DNA of 64,000 nt. It comes from Microbacteriaceae bacterium PS02344. GTDB taxonomy: Bacteria > Actinomycetota > Actinomycetes > Actinomycetales > Microbacteriaceae. Within the stretch, counting starts at the first letter, position 1. Each line of letters opens with the position of its first letter. This document shows positions 26,750-35,197 of the stretch, one piece after another. The stretch is from the NCBI GenBank assembly GCA_029959905.1, contig JASCNZ010000001.1, forward strand, positions 124,001 through 188,000, written 5' to 3'. The position numbers were made by a program, and so were the translations under genes. The notes under the pieces were generated by a model. That model made no database searches and had not been told where the DNA came from. It saw only the letters and a program-made list of their open reading frames with translations.

Positions 26750-29700
26750 TCAATTCCCCTCCGTCAGCATGTCGTTGACGAGATTCTGCCGCTCGTCTGG
26801 GCTCATTCGCGCAATGTCACCAAAGCGGAAGTGGCCCGAGTTCACCATCCATCCGCGGCGCTCAGCGATGCCACCCGATACCGCCTCGATAGTGATTCGG
26901 TGCAGTAGTTCGTTGTGGCTCATTTCGAACACCTGGTTGGTGAGGATGTGTCGCAGCCGTTCGTCCTGGTCGGGGAGGACTGCGGTGAGCCCTCCATCGA
27001 GCCGTCGCACTAGTTCCATTATGAATAGGCCCGCGGTCGAGAACGGGTCAATAAAGGTCTTCGTCGGGTCCTCAAAAATCCCAGGGTTCTCCTTCTCCAC
27101 GATGTCGACCATCATCTTCACGACCGCCTGAGGGGTGAAGACCAACGAGGTCTTCTGCTGCGGGATGTAGGCGAAGATGTCTTCGTCGAGCGACTCGTCG
27201 AAGTAGTCCGCGAGCTCCTCTTTCTTGTCCAGGAACTCCTGCACAGCCTGATCAAAGACAGCCTCATCGAAGAGCCCGGGGATCTCGGTGACGGTGCCAT
27301 CGTCCTCAGTGACCTCGCCTCCGTCCCGCAGGAAGCGGAACTCGTCTTCGGTGATCCCTGTAATCTCCTCGAACACGTCGTCTGGCGTGTAGTCGTCAAG
27401 GTTCGCGAGCCGGATGTCGCGGTCTCCGTAGGCCATCAAGAACATCGGAATTGTGCGGGCGAAGCCACGCAGGTGCGAGCGAGCGTCGTCCATCGTCTCG
27501 TTTGCGCGCTTCTGCTCCTTCTTCGTTTCTTCCCGCTTGACTACCTCGGGGACGACCTCGTCCATCGTGGTCTTCACGATGTTCACGATGTTCTGTTGAA
27601 ACGACTCCTCGAGCTCCGCCTTCTTTGCCTGCAGTTCTGTGGAGGCAGCTTCGGTGGCAGCATCGCGAAGTTCATCTTCGAGGTGGTGCTGAGCAATCGT
27701 GTGTTCGACGTATGCGCGCTCGACACGAGCCGTCACCGCTTGCTCGGTGCGCTGGATGTCATGCGTGATCTGCTTCTGCGTCAGCTCGTATGTCTGTTTG
27801 AGCTCTTCGCGCTTGGTCTGCAGTTGTTCGGTAACGGCCTTCGCGATCTGCTTCGCAGCAGTGCTCGCCGGCGTCGAAGGCGCGACATCAGGGATGTCTT
27901 CGACGCGCCAGACCGGGGGTCCCAGCTCGGCAATCTTCGGGTTGATTACGGCCTCCACGTCGACCTGGACGTTGCCGTCGCCGTCAACCGTGGGTTCCGG
28001 GACGGGCATCTCGATCGGCGCCTCTTTGAGCTTGCCCTGCTTCGCGGTAGGCAGCTTGTCGAGGATCTTCTTGACGTGCTCGGAGTAGCGAAAGATGCCA
28101 CCCACGTTCGCGAATAGGAGGTTCGACAGGAAACCACGGCGAACCACCTCGCGAGCTTTGAACACCTGCGGGAACGTAAGAACCTGCGCCGCATCGAGTT
28201 CGACCATGCGGCCTTCGGAGTCTTCGCCGATGACGGGGAAGAAGTTGAGCAGGGTCTTGATGTTCTGCTGACGGACAGACGGGTCACCGGACGGGTTCGG
28301 GTAGAGATCATTCGCGAACTTGTCGAAGACCGTCAGCGTGCGCTCGGGAGCGAAGTCGAAGATGTAGGCGTTCTGCTTCTGGAACACCTTGCCGCCGCGC
28401 TCGAACGTGCACGGGTTTTGTGCACGAAACGCGGCCTGCATGTAGAGCGCAGGCGAAGAAAGGGTCGACAGCATCAGGACGGCAGTCCACTCCGGGATCG
28501 TGACCCCCGTAGTGAGCTGGCCTACGGAGAGCGTAATCGTCTTGCCGCCGACCTTCTCTGCTGCGGCGATCTCGGCGCGGACCTTGTCGAACGCCTTGCC
28601 CTGCGCCACGGGATCGTTCTCGTCCGAGCGGCCGTCGCCTGCCGCGAGGATCACCGTGTAATCCCTGAACACCGGGTGGCTCCTCAGAAGCTTCTCGAGA
28701 GCTTTCGCGGAGGCGACCCTGTTCAACAACCAGAACGAGTGACGAATCTCATCGCGCAGCTCCGGCGTCGAGAACGGGTACTTCTCGTTGTGGGTGAGCG
28801 TGTCGAGGAACTTGGTGACGTCAGCCTCGTGCTCGAAGAAGCCGTTGTCCTTCGTGCTGAAGAACTCATTGAGGTCGAACGCGTAGTCGACGTTCGCGCT
28901 GTCCTCTTCGATCGCGACGCCAACGGCGAGCTGGTCGGTGATCATCCGGCTCATTTGGTACGTGAGCATGTTCAGCCGCGGCAGCTGCGCGTAGGGGTTA
29001 TCGGTGCCATAGTCGGCGTACTGCTCGCGCGCGGCCTGCTCGTCGGCATACGTCCAGTTGTAAATCTGCTCGGCGGCGGGGAACCGGCCGGATGCGAGAG
29101 CCTTGAACGGAGTCCCGGACAGGTGCAGGGTGCGGCTGCGGTGAATCTGGTCGAAAGCGACATCCGTCTTCGTCGTATCGATTCCCTCATGCGCTTCGTC
29201 AATGACGAGCAGATCCCAGTCGAACTGGGAGATGTTCTTCAGTTTGTCGTAGGAGCCGCCGAAGTACTTCGATCCCTTCAGGTCCTGCAACGACACGAAC
29301 TCAATGATTCGCGGGTCCGCGTCCGACGTGAAGCTGACGTAGGACGACCACTGAGTCCTGGTCATCGGGTTGCGGTCGGAAAGCGACGCCGACTCGGAAA
29401 CGAATTTGTAGGTCGTCTGATGGCCGATGAAGCGCACGAAGTCGTCGAACCAGCTGTTCGCGATTGCCGGACGGTTGGTGACGATCAGGGCCTTGCGCAC
29501 ATCCAGCTTGCGCATGAGGTCGTACGTCGTGAGCGTCTTGCCGAACCGGGGCTTTGCGTTCCACAGAACTTCGTCGTGCGAGCCGAACGCAACAAGTGCC
29601 TGCTGAACAGCGGCTTGCTGCTCCGGACGGAGCTGGTAGTCGTCTTCGCCTGAAGTTTGGAGGCTACTGAGGTCACCGCTGGCGAACTCGAGGAAGTACT

Positions 29701-30046
29701 CCTTCGAGGTCTTCGGAGCGCCCGCGAAGCGATGCCACTCCGTACGATTCGGCTGAGCATCAGGGTTGTACTCGCGCTCGATTCCCCGTTGCTTGAGGTA
29801 GGCGTGGAACTCCTTGTCGGTAAATCTGCCGCCAGCCTCGTGCATGAACTGCGCACGAAACGCCCACAGCTTGTTCTTCTGCACCGACAGCTGCGACGCC
29901 TGCTGCGCGATTCGCGCGTCAGGGCCACCCTCCTGCTCGGTGTATCCGATCTTCTCCCACCCCTCGTACTTCGGGATGTCGGGGGTGTTCCAGGAATAGA
30001 CGTATGGCGTGATCTCGCGGTACGTGCTGATGTCCGGGCTATCCAT
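26750..30046 (-). CDS. Restriction protein: GIY-YIG nuclease, SF2 helicase and methyltransferase N-terminal fragment
   Basis: About 1098 residues. Residues 15-110 resemble a T5orf172-type GIY-YIG nuclease (YVYSW, KIGYTEQEGGPDARIAQQ, FHAYLKQRGIERE, EWHRF). An SF2 helicase core follows, with Walker A PRFGKT near 170, DEAH at about 283-286, SGTP at about 310 and QAAFRAQNP near 540. An acidic and coiled-coil region occupies about 740-860. The C-terminus (about 970-1010) has methyltransferase motif X (FTPQAVVKMM) and a degenerate motif I (IDPFSTAGLF). The ATG at 30046 overlaps the upstream stop by one base (TGATG). It is the likely DNA translocase and cleavage subunit of a restriction system. Confidence 0.85.
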   Translation of the reverse strand: MDSPDISTYREITPYVYSWNTPDIPKYEGWEKIGYTEQEGGPDARIAQQASQLSVQKNKLWAFRAQFMHEAGGRFTDKEFHAYLKQRGIEREYNPDAQPNRTEWHRFAGAPKTSKEYFLEFASGDLSSLQTSGEDDYQLRPEQQAAVQQALVAFGSHDEVLWNAKPRFGKTLTTYDLMRKLDVRKALIVTNRPAIANSWFDDFVRFIGHQTTYKFVSESASLSDRNPMTRTQWSSYVSFTSDADPRIIEFVSLQDLKGSKYFGGSYDKLKNISQFDWDLLVIDEAHEGIDTTKTDVAFDQIHRSRTLHLSGTPFKALASGRFPAAEQIYNWTYADEQAAREQYADYGTDNPYAQLPRLNMLTYQMSRMITDQLAVGVAIEEDSANVDYAFDLNEFFSTKDNGFFEHEADVTKFLDTLTHNEKYPFSTPELRDEIRHSFWLLNRVASAKALEKLLRSHPVFRDYTVILAAGDGRSDENDPVAQGKAFDKVRAEIAAAEKVGGKTITLSVGQLTTGVTIPEWTAVLMLSTLSSPALYMQAAFRAQNPCTFERGGKVFQKQNAYIFDFAPERTLTVFDKFANDLYPNPSGDPSVRQQNIKTLLNFFPVIGEDSEGRMVELDAAQVLTFPQVFKAREVVRRGFLSNLLFANVGGIFRYSEHVKKILDKLPTAKQGKLKEAPIEMPVPEPTVDGDGNVQVDVEAVINPKIAELGPPVWRVEDIPDVAPSTPASTAAKQIAKAVTEQLQTKREELKQTYELTQKQITHDIQRTEQAVTARVERAYVEHTIAQHHLEDELRDAATEAASTELQAKKAELEESFQQNIVNIVKTTMDEVVPEVVKREETKKEQKRANETMDDARSHLRGFARTIPMFLMAYGDRDIRLANLDDYTPDDVFEEITGITEDEFRFLRDGGEVTEDDGTVTEIPGLFDEAVFDQAVQEFLDKKEELADYFDESLDEDIFAYIPQQKTSLVFTPQAVVKMMVDIVEKENPGIFEDPTKTFIDPFSTAGLFIMELVRRLDGGLTAVLPDQDERLRHILTNQVFEMSHNELLHRITIEAVSGGIAERRGWMVNSGHFRFGDIARMSPDERQNLVNDMLTEGN

Positions 30047-30738
30047 CAATGGCTCACTCCTGTGTGGACCTGGTCGATACGGCAGGGCTTGTACGTTTCG
30101 TAGATGGTGAAGTCGAAAGCACCGCTACTCGCGCCGCGAAGCGACGCGAGGGTGAAGGGATCGCGCTGCACCGTGACGTCATCGACGCGGTTCCACCATG
30201 AAAATTGGATGTCCTCACCGTCGTGAGTCTGCGACGTCAACGTGTTGCCGAGCAGGATGTTTGCGTGCACTAGATACCGTGCCGCGAGCCACAGATTCGT
30301 ACTCTGGTCAACCTGCGTGCCCGTGCGCTCGTGGAAGTTCGCGAACAAGTTCAGCATGCTCGCCTGGGCGAGCTCATGGTTATCCGGCAGGAACTCCACG
30401 GCATAGATGGACGCGATCGCGAACAGCGACTCGGTCGGCCAACGCTCGGCCGGAAAGGTCTTCTCGATGGCGTCGAGCTTGCGCTGCAGAATCGCTACGA
30501 GGAAGTTGCCGTCGCCGGCAGCCGGTTCGAAAAACGTCTTGTCCACGAAGCCAAGTGCGGTCTCCAGTTCATCAGTGACGAGATCTAGCATCTGATGCAC
30601 CATGCGGCGGGGAGTGAACACCTCGCCGTAGGCCTTCACCCGTTCACGAGTCTTGACGAGCTGCTCGACGTCCTCCGGGGACTCCAGGTCACCTTCGGGC
30701 CGCACGGTTGCGCGACGAGACGAGGGGGACTTGACCAC
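30046..30738 (-). CDS. DNA methyltransferase SAM-binding protein without NPPY
   Basis: 230 residues. EVFTPRRMVHQMLDLV is motif X, FFEPAAGDGNFLVAILQRKL is a good motif I that binds S-adenosylmethionine, and SIYAVEFLPDN fits motif II. It ends before any NPPY/DPPY catalytic motif. The GTG at 30738 is favoured because AAGGAG lies five bases upstream; an in-frame GTG at 30798 is weaker. It is the first gene of the three-gene operon. It is either a helper subunit or the SAM-binding partner of the NPPY half encoded at the operon end. Confidence 0.82.
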   Translation of the reverse strand: MVKSPSSRRATVRPEGDLESPEDVEQLVKTRERVKAYGEVFTPRRMVHQMLDLVTDELETALGFVDKTFFEPAAGDGNFLVAILQRKLDAIEKTFPAERWPTESLFAIASIYAVEFLPDNHELAQASMLNLFANFHERTGTQVDQSTNLWLAARYLVHANILLGNTLTSQTHDGEDIQFSWWNRVDDVTVQRDPFTLASLRGASSGAFDFTIYETYKPCRIDQVHTGVSH

Positions 30739-31386
30739 GAAGCTCCTTGAAGTGCGTTCTTGTATTGCTGTAGTTAGAAGATAACCAGGGCCACCCACAT
30801 TTAATGATCTCAGATGGTCGCGGTGGGTGCCGCTTCTGCTGCCTTCGGCCTGTCGAGGTCGGAGGCAAAGGCGCGCATCTAGTCACACACGCAAGATCCG
30901 CGGCTCGGATCCGGAAAACCTGCTCTCAAGCGTCCACGGTGGCCACCGTCGCCTTTGCTGATGATTAGAACACCGACCCAGGTGCCCGTCAGGATCTTCA
31001 GCCGAGTGCAACCGCGTCGGGCGCAGGCAAGACCCTCGAACAAGCTGTGGCTCCGGAGACCGCGGTCAGGCGACTAGCCCGCTGAAGGTCATTCGGTGCT
31101 TGGGCTCGAGGGACGCAGCAGCCCTTCTTCCAACCGCTAGGCCAGGAAGCAATCGGCGTGGGACTCGCGAATATGCGGGCCGCGACCGTGCCCGAAGATC
31201 AGATGCCTGCCAGCTGCAATGCAGCCGACGCGAGCGGGTTACGGTCACCAAAGCCGTCGCCGACCAAGAGAGCTTCCCGCTCCTCCACCGAGCGGCCGAC
31301 GCACGCTGCCATCGTCCGTTGGCGGTATCAGACCAAGACGCGAAGCGCCACCGCTGCGCAACGGCGACTGGAACTCAAGGCATGAC

Positions 31387-31461
31387 AAAGGCCCCGCTTC
31401 CCAATGTTCCCAACAGGATGCGGCGCCTTCGTGGTGGCGGTGACGTTGGGACCTGAACCCA
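31387..31461 (-). repeat. tRNA 3'-end repeat B with hairpin remnant
   Basis: It aligns over about 75 bases with repeat A, including AGGCCCCGC, the following TCCC segment and TGGCGGTGACG. It carries several substitutions (GTTGGGACCTGAACCC for the T arm). The T arm is damaged, so this copy looks older than A and C. Confidence 0.6.
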
Positions 31462-31519
31462 GATCGCATCACGGCTCTGGAAGGTCCCGCCCGGCACTCT
31501 AGTGACGCCTTCTCGGAAT

Positions 31520-31541
31520 ATGCACCACGCATGCACCACGC
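31520..31541. repeat. Tandem ATGCACCACGC repeat
   Basis: ATGCACCACGC occurs twice head to tail (31520-31530 and 31531-31541), 59 bases from tRNA repeat B and 46 bases from repeat C. A related pair lies near repeat A. Confidence 0.5.
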
Positions 31542-31555
31542 GCCGCCCCAGACAC

Positions 31556-31583
31556 GGAAAAACCCCCGATTCCCGGGGGGTTG
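31556..31583 (-). terminator. Terminator of tRNA remnant C
   Basis: AACCCCCG and CGGGGGGTT form a stem around ATTC/CC. On the minus strand it is followed by a T run (GAAAAA on plus). It is the original terminator of the tRNA whose 3' end is repeat C. Confidence 0.75.
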
Positions 31584-31586
31584 CCA

Positions 31587-31614
31587 TGGCGGTGACGGCG
31601 GGATTTGAACCCAT
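31587..31614 (-). repeat. tRNA 3'-end repeat C
   Basis: On the minus strand it reads GGGTTCAAATCCCGCC, then GTCACC, G and CCA, a well-paired T arm and acceptor. It is directly followed by a strong terminator. Bases beyond 31614 do not form the rest of a tRNA, so only the 3' end is present. It differs from repeat A at one position (CGGCGGG for CGGTGGG). Confidence 0.7.
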
Positions 31615-32043
31615 CGCTCCTTGAAGTTGCCCGGACACGCGACTACGCCAGGGCAACAACCCAAACCGTGCGCCGATGCAACCTCCGTCCGCAGTCGTCG
31701 CCCGTCGACTGCGTGCTCGGAAACAGCGGAATCCCGGCTCTAGTTTGCGGGGTCCGCAGTTGTACGTCAATCCAGGACTTCGGGTAACAGCAGACACGCC
31801 AGGAGTTATCTCTCTTGCTGAGCAGGGACCGTTTCTGCTCAGCAACTGCTAGGTCTTCCAACTATCGCCGGAATTTCAATGCAAACTCCCCTGCAGTTAA
31901 TGCGGGGCAACTGCGTGACGGACCAGATGAACTCGTCGAAGGCGATGCCCAGTGCTCACGAGGTTCATCCGCCAAAGCAGCACCCGCGCATAGAGGTGAG
32001 GACGAAGCATTCGCTCGTCATCCACCCAGCGAAAGCCAGCAAC

Positions 32044-32427
32044 ATGACTGATTACCCTCACATCTCCGGCGACACGACCGGCCGCGAAAAGCTCATAGCC
32101 CACATGACCGCGAAGCTCGATGCCGAAGGCGGCACGGTCGTCGACGCGACCACGGTCTTCCACGCGAACAGCCGCTTCGGCGACTTCTCGTCCACACTCG
32201 ATGACAACAGCCTCTGGCGCCTCTACGACGAGTTCGACGTCTGCCACATCACGACCGACGGCGACCTCGTTTTCGACATCCGCGACGCTTTCGCGCCGGC
32301 GGGGTTCGGCTCCGGCGACCTCGTGCACTATTAGGCGAGACTGCACGGCTTCGACCTCCACGGCTGGGACTACCCCCACCCTCTATCGGACGATGATGCA
32401 GGCCACCCTCTTCCCCACCATCGCTGA
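32044..32427 (+). pseudogene. Hypothetical gene with one in-frame TAG
   Basis: The ATG at 32044 opens a frame with protein-like sequence (LIAHMTAKLDAEGGTVVDAT and FDVCHITTDGDLVFDIRDAF) to TAG at 32332-32334. The same frame then continues as ARLHGFDLHGWDYPHPLSDD to a TGA at 32425. The tail is gene-like, so a nonsense change is likely. The intact product would be about 127 residues; the present one is 96. No family was recognised. The upstream ribosome site is weak. Confidence 0.5.
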
Positions 32428-32644
32428 ACTACCCGAAGGTGGGCAGCTGATGGTCGCCTATAACGCCGTGCAGCACGGCGGCGACGTGCCGACGCTGCCC
32501 GAACTCCGCGTCGTCGTCAACGGAACCCTCCTCATGAAGTACTTCGTGGCGTGCCTCGAGGGACCGTTCCCCGACGACGCAGCGTTCGACAAGGCACTCC
32601 TGCGCCGTCAGCAGTTCTTCCGACCGGCCGCGAAGCGCCACTGA
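32393..32644 (+). CDS. Small hypothetical protein
   Basis: 83 residues starting MMQATLFPTIAELPEGGQ, with a globular middle (LPELRVVVNGTLLMKYFVAC) and a basic end. It begins 58 bases after the TAG of the previous gene and overlaps the tail of its original frame. No clear ribosome site is seen, so translation may depend on the upstream gene. No family was recognised. Confidence 0.5.
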   Translation: MMQATLFPTIAELPEGGQLMVAYNAVQHGGDVPTLPELRVVVNGTLLMKYFVACLEGPFPDDAAFDKALLRRQQFFRPAAKRH

Positions 32645-32939
32645 ACAGGCGGCCGTGTGGTCCGCAGGAACTTCTCCGGGACCACACGGCGGACTGCGTC
32701 CGCCCGCTCATGATCCGCGCGGCGCGGCCGAAGTGTCCCCAGACCTTATCGTGCGAAAGGACGTCGCGCGACACCCGCTTCCAGCGCCATCCGGCGATGT
32801 TGCCACTTGCTCGGAAGGCGTGTTTGAGCAGGGCTCAGGTTGTGGGCCTTTAGCCCGATCTTGTGTCGCAGTTTCCCGAGGCTCAGTGGTGGTTAATCGA
32901 GTGCATAACGCCGCGCGCGACGCACCACCCAGGCAAAAT

Positions 32940-33715
32940 TGACTGACGCTCGGCTGATGGTCGAAGCGATACTCTCGCAGCATCGCACGGGACAGCGTGT
33001 CCGGACTGCCAGGGGTGCTCGTGCAGTGGCGAACCGACTGAGCTTGGCATGGCGGGCTCGCGACCGGCAAGACCTGGAATCGGGGCGCGAAGGTTACCGC
33101 CGCGACGGAAACGGCAGAAATGTTCGCCTGGTGGTCATCGGCGGGGTCTGCGAGAACTCACGCGAATCAGCACGCAACAAACACCGACCCCGCGTCACAC
33201 GGGCGCTGGATTGACATGCCTAAACCCGCGACTCGAGCCGCCTCATCACGGCATCGGCCGCTTCCGCGGTGGCCTCTCGGCGAAGATCCAGCATCTCGTC
33301 GGTGGGAACGGCTGCCGCTGGTCACGATGATCACGCCCGGACAAGCGGGTGACTCGCCAATCCCTCTGCCACGGCTGGCGCCGATGCGTCGCTCGCGACA
33401 ACGGCCGGCGCGCCACCCGGCTCAATGCGGTTCGCGGCGACAGAGCGTACTCGTCTCGAGCCTCCCGCGGCCACCCGCGGAGTAGGGGCCGTGATCCCCG
33501 ACCCTGACGACTGGACAGGCCACCGACAGCGGCACCGTCCACGCGGCGGCAGAGTCGCGGGCCCGGCGCGCCAGCTACACAAACTGCGTGACGCCGCTAC
33601 TGCCTCAACACGCGGTGGTGCGGGCCCGCTACCCGTCACCACAAGTACGCCGTCGACTACGTTCCGCCGTGGTCCTCAGTTCCGACGTCGCCCGGACCAC
33701 AACCATGTCACCTCG
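32940..33715 (+). pseudogene. Decayed IS5-family transposase
   Basis: Fragments of one transposase appear in order but in shifting plus-strand frames. They are LMVEAILSQHRTG (about 32955), ANQHATNT (33165), GIGRFRGGLSAKIQHLV (33250), LPLVTMITPGQAGDSP (33315), VRGDRAYSSRA (33435), GAVIPDPDDWTGHRQR (33490) and TRHHKYAVDYV (33640). These match the DDE transposase of the IS5/IS427 group, including the AYSSRA block. Many frameshifts are needed, so it is an old fossil. I did not identify terminal inverted repeats. Confidence 0.75.
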
Positions 33716-33742
33716 GTGAACAAGGATTCCGGAAAGGATTCG

Positions 33743-34345
33743 TCAGAACTCGATGTCTGCTTCGGTAGGCGCACCGGGCCGAGAGCGGTGATCCTCGGCA
33801 ACCGCCTTGAGCGCCGCCGGCTCGTTGCCGAAGTCATAGGTCAGGGGGTGCTGGTCACCCCAGTGCTCGTACTTGTTCTCCACCCGTCCGGGCACCGGAT
33901 AGGGCCAGTCCCACTCTTCACCGCGTGCGTGCGCCCATACCGCGTGCTCGACGGCACGCTCGGCGAAGCTCTCCGCTGCGAGGGTCGAGTCCACGAAGCA
34001 GTTCCAGAGGTCAGAGTTCGAAGTGACGCCTCCATGGCTCACCGCGTCCCACTCGCGGTCACGGTCGGTGTAAGGCATGTGCTGTGTGGCGAACTTCGCG
34101 AGCCGTACTGCCCACGCAGTCGGCAATCCCTGAGGGATGCGGAGCTGAACACTCGCGTAACAGTCCTCTGCGTTCACGAGCGTGCGTACGCCGTAGTCGT
34201 TCCACCTGCCGACGCTGACTCGCGCGCAGGACAGCTGGTCGGCGAGTCGAGGAGCATCCGCGCTGCCTATTCTGTCGAGTTCGTTGAGCGGGAGCGGGTA
34301 GGGAGCGTTGAGAGGAGTTGTGGTGGGGTTGAGCGGGTCAGTCAC
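33743..34345 (-). CDS. Hypothetical protein
   Basis: 200 residues of soluble, Trp-rich and His-rich character (WDAVSHGGVTSNSDLWNCFV, HARGEEWDWPYPVP). AAGGA lies six bases before the GTG at 34345. No family was recognised. It lies between the IS5 fossil and the right tRNA-end site, so it is probably part of accessory DNA. Confidence 0.7.
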   Translation of the reverse strand: MTDPLNPTTTPLNAPYPLPLNELDRIGSADAPRLADQLSCARVSVGRWNDYGVRTLVNAEDCYASVQLRIPQGLPTAWAVRLAKFATQHMPYTDRDREWDAVSHGGVTSNSDLWNCFVDSTLAAESFAERAVEHAVWAHARGEEWDWPYPVPGRVENKYEHWGDQHPLTYDFGNEPAALKAVAEDHRSRPGAPTEADIEF

Positions 34346-34544
34346 TGTCTTTCCTTCTGAGGGTGAGGTGGTCGTTGCGTTCGTCGACCTATGCGCCGCG
34401 GCGAAGACCGCGGCGTCAATGGGTCGTTGACAGCGAGGCCGTCTGCGTCGGTCGGGATAGCCTCGCCACTGCGGTCAGCGCGTGTGTGCCCAAGCCGCCG
34501 TCGGGCCGAGGCGACGCCTCACCGCTTCCCAGAACTCGGCATGG

Positions 34545-35003
34545 TTACCGCCGAAGGGACCATCGAACGATTCCACCAGGATTTGTATTGGACATCAGCG
34601 CGCGGAATGCGTTGTGGCGGTCGATGCCACGCAACGAGAAGTCGAGCGCGGCTGCCCAACGGTCGAGGACCCGAGTGGCAACCAAGCAGTCGACATCGGT
34701 CACATCGGCGAGGTCGAGGAGGAGGTCGCCGTCGCCGATAAGCCGGCCACCGAGCGCACGGTGGTATCGGACCCAGGCTGGGACGCCTTCGGAGGAGAGG
34801 ACTGCGGCGTCGCCCGGGACCGCATCAGCGACGACCTTCATCACACGGGCGAGACGGGACAGAGAACCTTTTTTCGCTGGGGCCGCGCTGTCTGCGCTGG
34901 CCGCTAACGTTTCTGCGCCGTCTCCCTCGCTTATGTGCACCAGCGGCAGCGCGGGGATCAGCAGGCAGATGAAGCACAAGAGGACTGCGGAGTTTCTGTC
35001 CAA
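34545..35003 (-). CDS. Hypothetical protein, possibly with N-terminal signal or anchor
   Basis: 152 residues if the TTG at 35003 is used. A hydrophobic N-terminus (VLLCFICLLIPALPLVHI) is followed by a linker and a compact domain (RALGGRLIGDGDLLLDLADV, DRWAAALDFSLRGIDRHNAF). The C-terminal half looks coding. The start is poorly supported by any ribosome site and could be internal. No family was recognised. Confidence 0.5.
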   Translation of the reverse strand: MDRNSAVLLCFICLLIPALPLVHISEGDGAETLAASADSAAPAKKGSLSRLARVMKVVADAVPGDAAVLSSEGVPAWVRYHRALGGRLIGDGDLLLDLADVTDVDCLVATRVLDRWAAALDFSLRGIDRHNAFRALMSNTNPGGIVRWSLRR

Positions 35004-35168
35004 CGGAGTCAGCCGAGCACTGCCGCATAGGTGCCCGCATTACTGCCCTTATTGCGTTCGTTGTTAGAACAGGGGTTAATCACCTGACTGACCACGAACC
35101 CAGTCAACGCGGGCATATGCGGGGCACGTCGGGATGGGACGGGATACTCAAACCGAAGTCAGGGGGTC

Positions 35169-35195
35169 AGGGGTTCGAGTCCCCTCAGGTCCACA
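35169..35195 (+). other. tRNA 3'-end fragment, candidate att site at right edge of accessory DNA
   Basis: AGGGGTTCGAGTCCCCT is a perfect T arm and is followed by the 3' acceptor strand CAGGTCC and A. No CCA is encoded. A matching 5' acceptor GGACCTG and the D and anticodon arms are absent upstream, so this is only the 3' end of a tRNA gene. It differs from repeats A-C in sequence and strand. To the right the sequence becomes core-like. Confidence 0.7.
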
Positions 35196-35197
35196 AC

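Larger units (their letters stand above)
25151..31614. mobile_element. Putative tRNA-targeted genomic island carrying the restriction-modification operon
   Basis: The segment is bounded by partial copies of the same tRNA 3' end (repeats A, B and C) in the same orientation. It contains a truncated tcmP gene and a complete three-gene restriction-modification operon. No intact integrase is present, so the element is probably immobile now. The boundaries are inferred from the repeats only. Confidence 0.5.
30739..32043. other. Gene-poor stretch with tRNA-end repeats
   Basis: About 1.3 kb has no gene I can support. It contains the promoter region of the restriction operon (30739-30870, not resolved), tRNA 3'-end repeats B and C, a strong terminator and a tandem ATGCACCACGC repeat. 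Confidence 0.5.

Noticed and set aside
28418..29653. A 411-residue plus-strand frame.
   Set aside because: It is fully antisense to the helicase gene and has mirror-like low-complexity composition.
31158..31385. Possible C-terminal remnant of a tyrosine integrase (HAAIVRWRYQTKTRSATAAQ) just before tRNA repeat B.
   Set aside because: The position and the RYQ-like segment are suggestive, but the catalytic residues are absent and the rest does not read as an integrase in any frame.
31587..31680. Complete tRNA gene at repeat C.
   Set aside because: Only the T arm and acceptor pair; no matching 5' acceptor, D arm or anticodon arm follows.
33331..33642. Minus-strand hypothetical frame.
   Set aside because: It overlaps and is antisense to the decayed IS5 transposase blocks, which are better supported.
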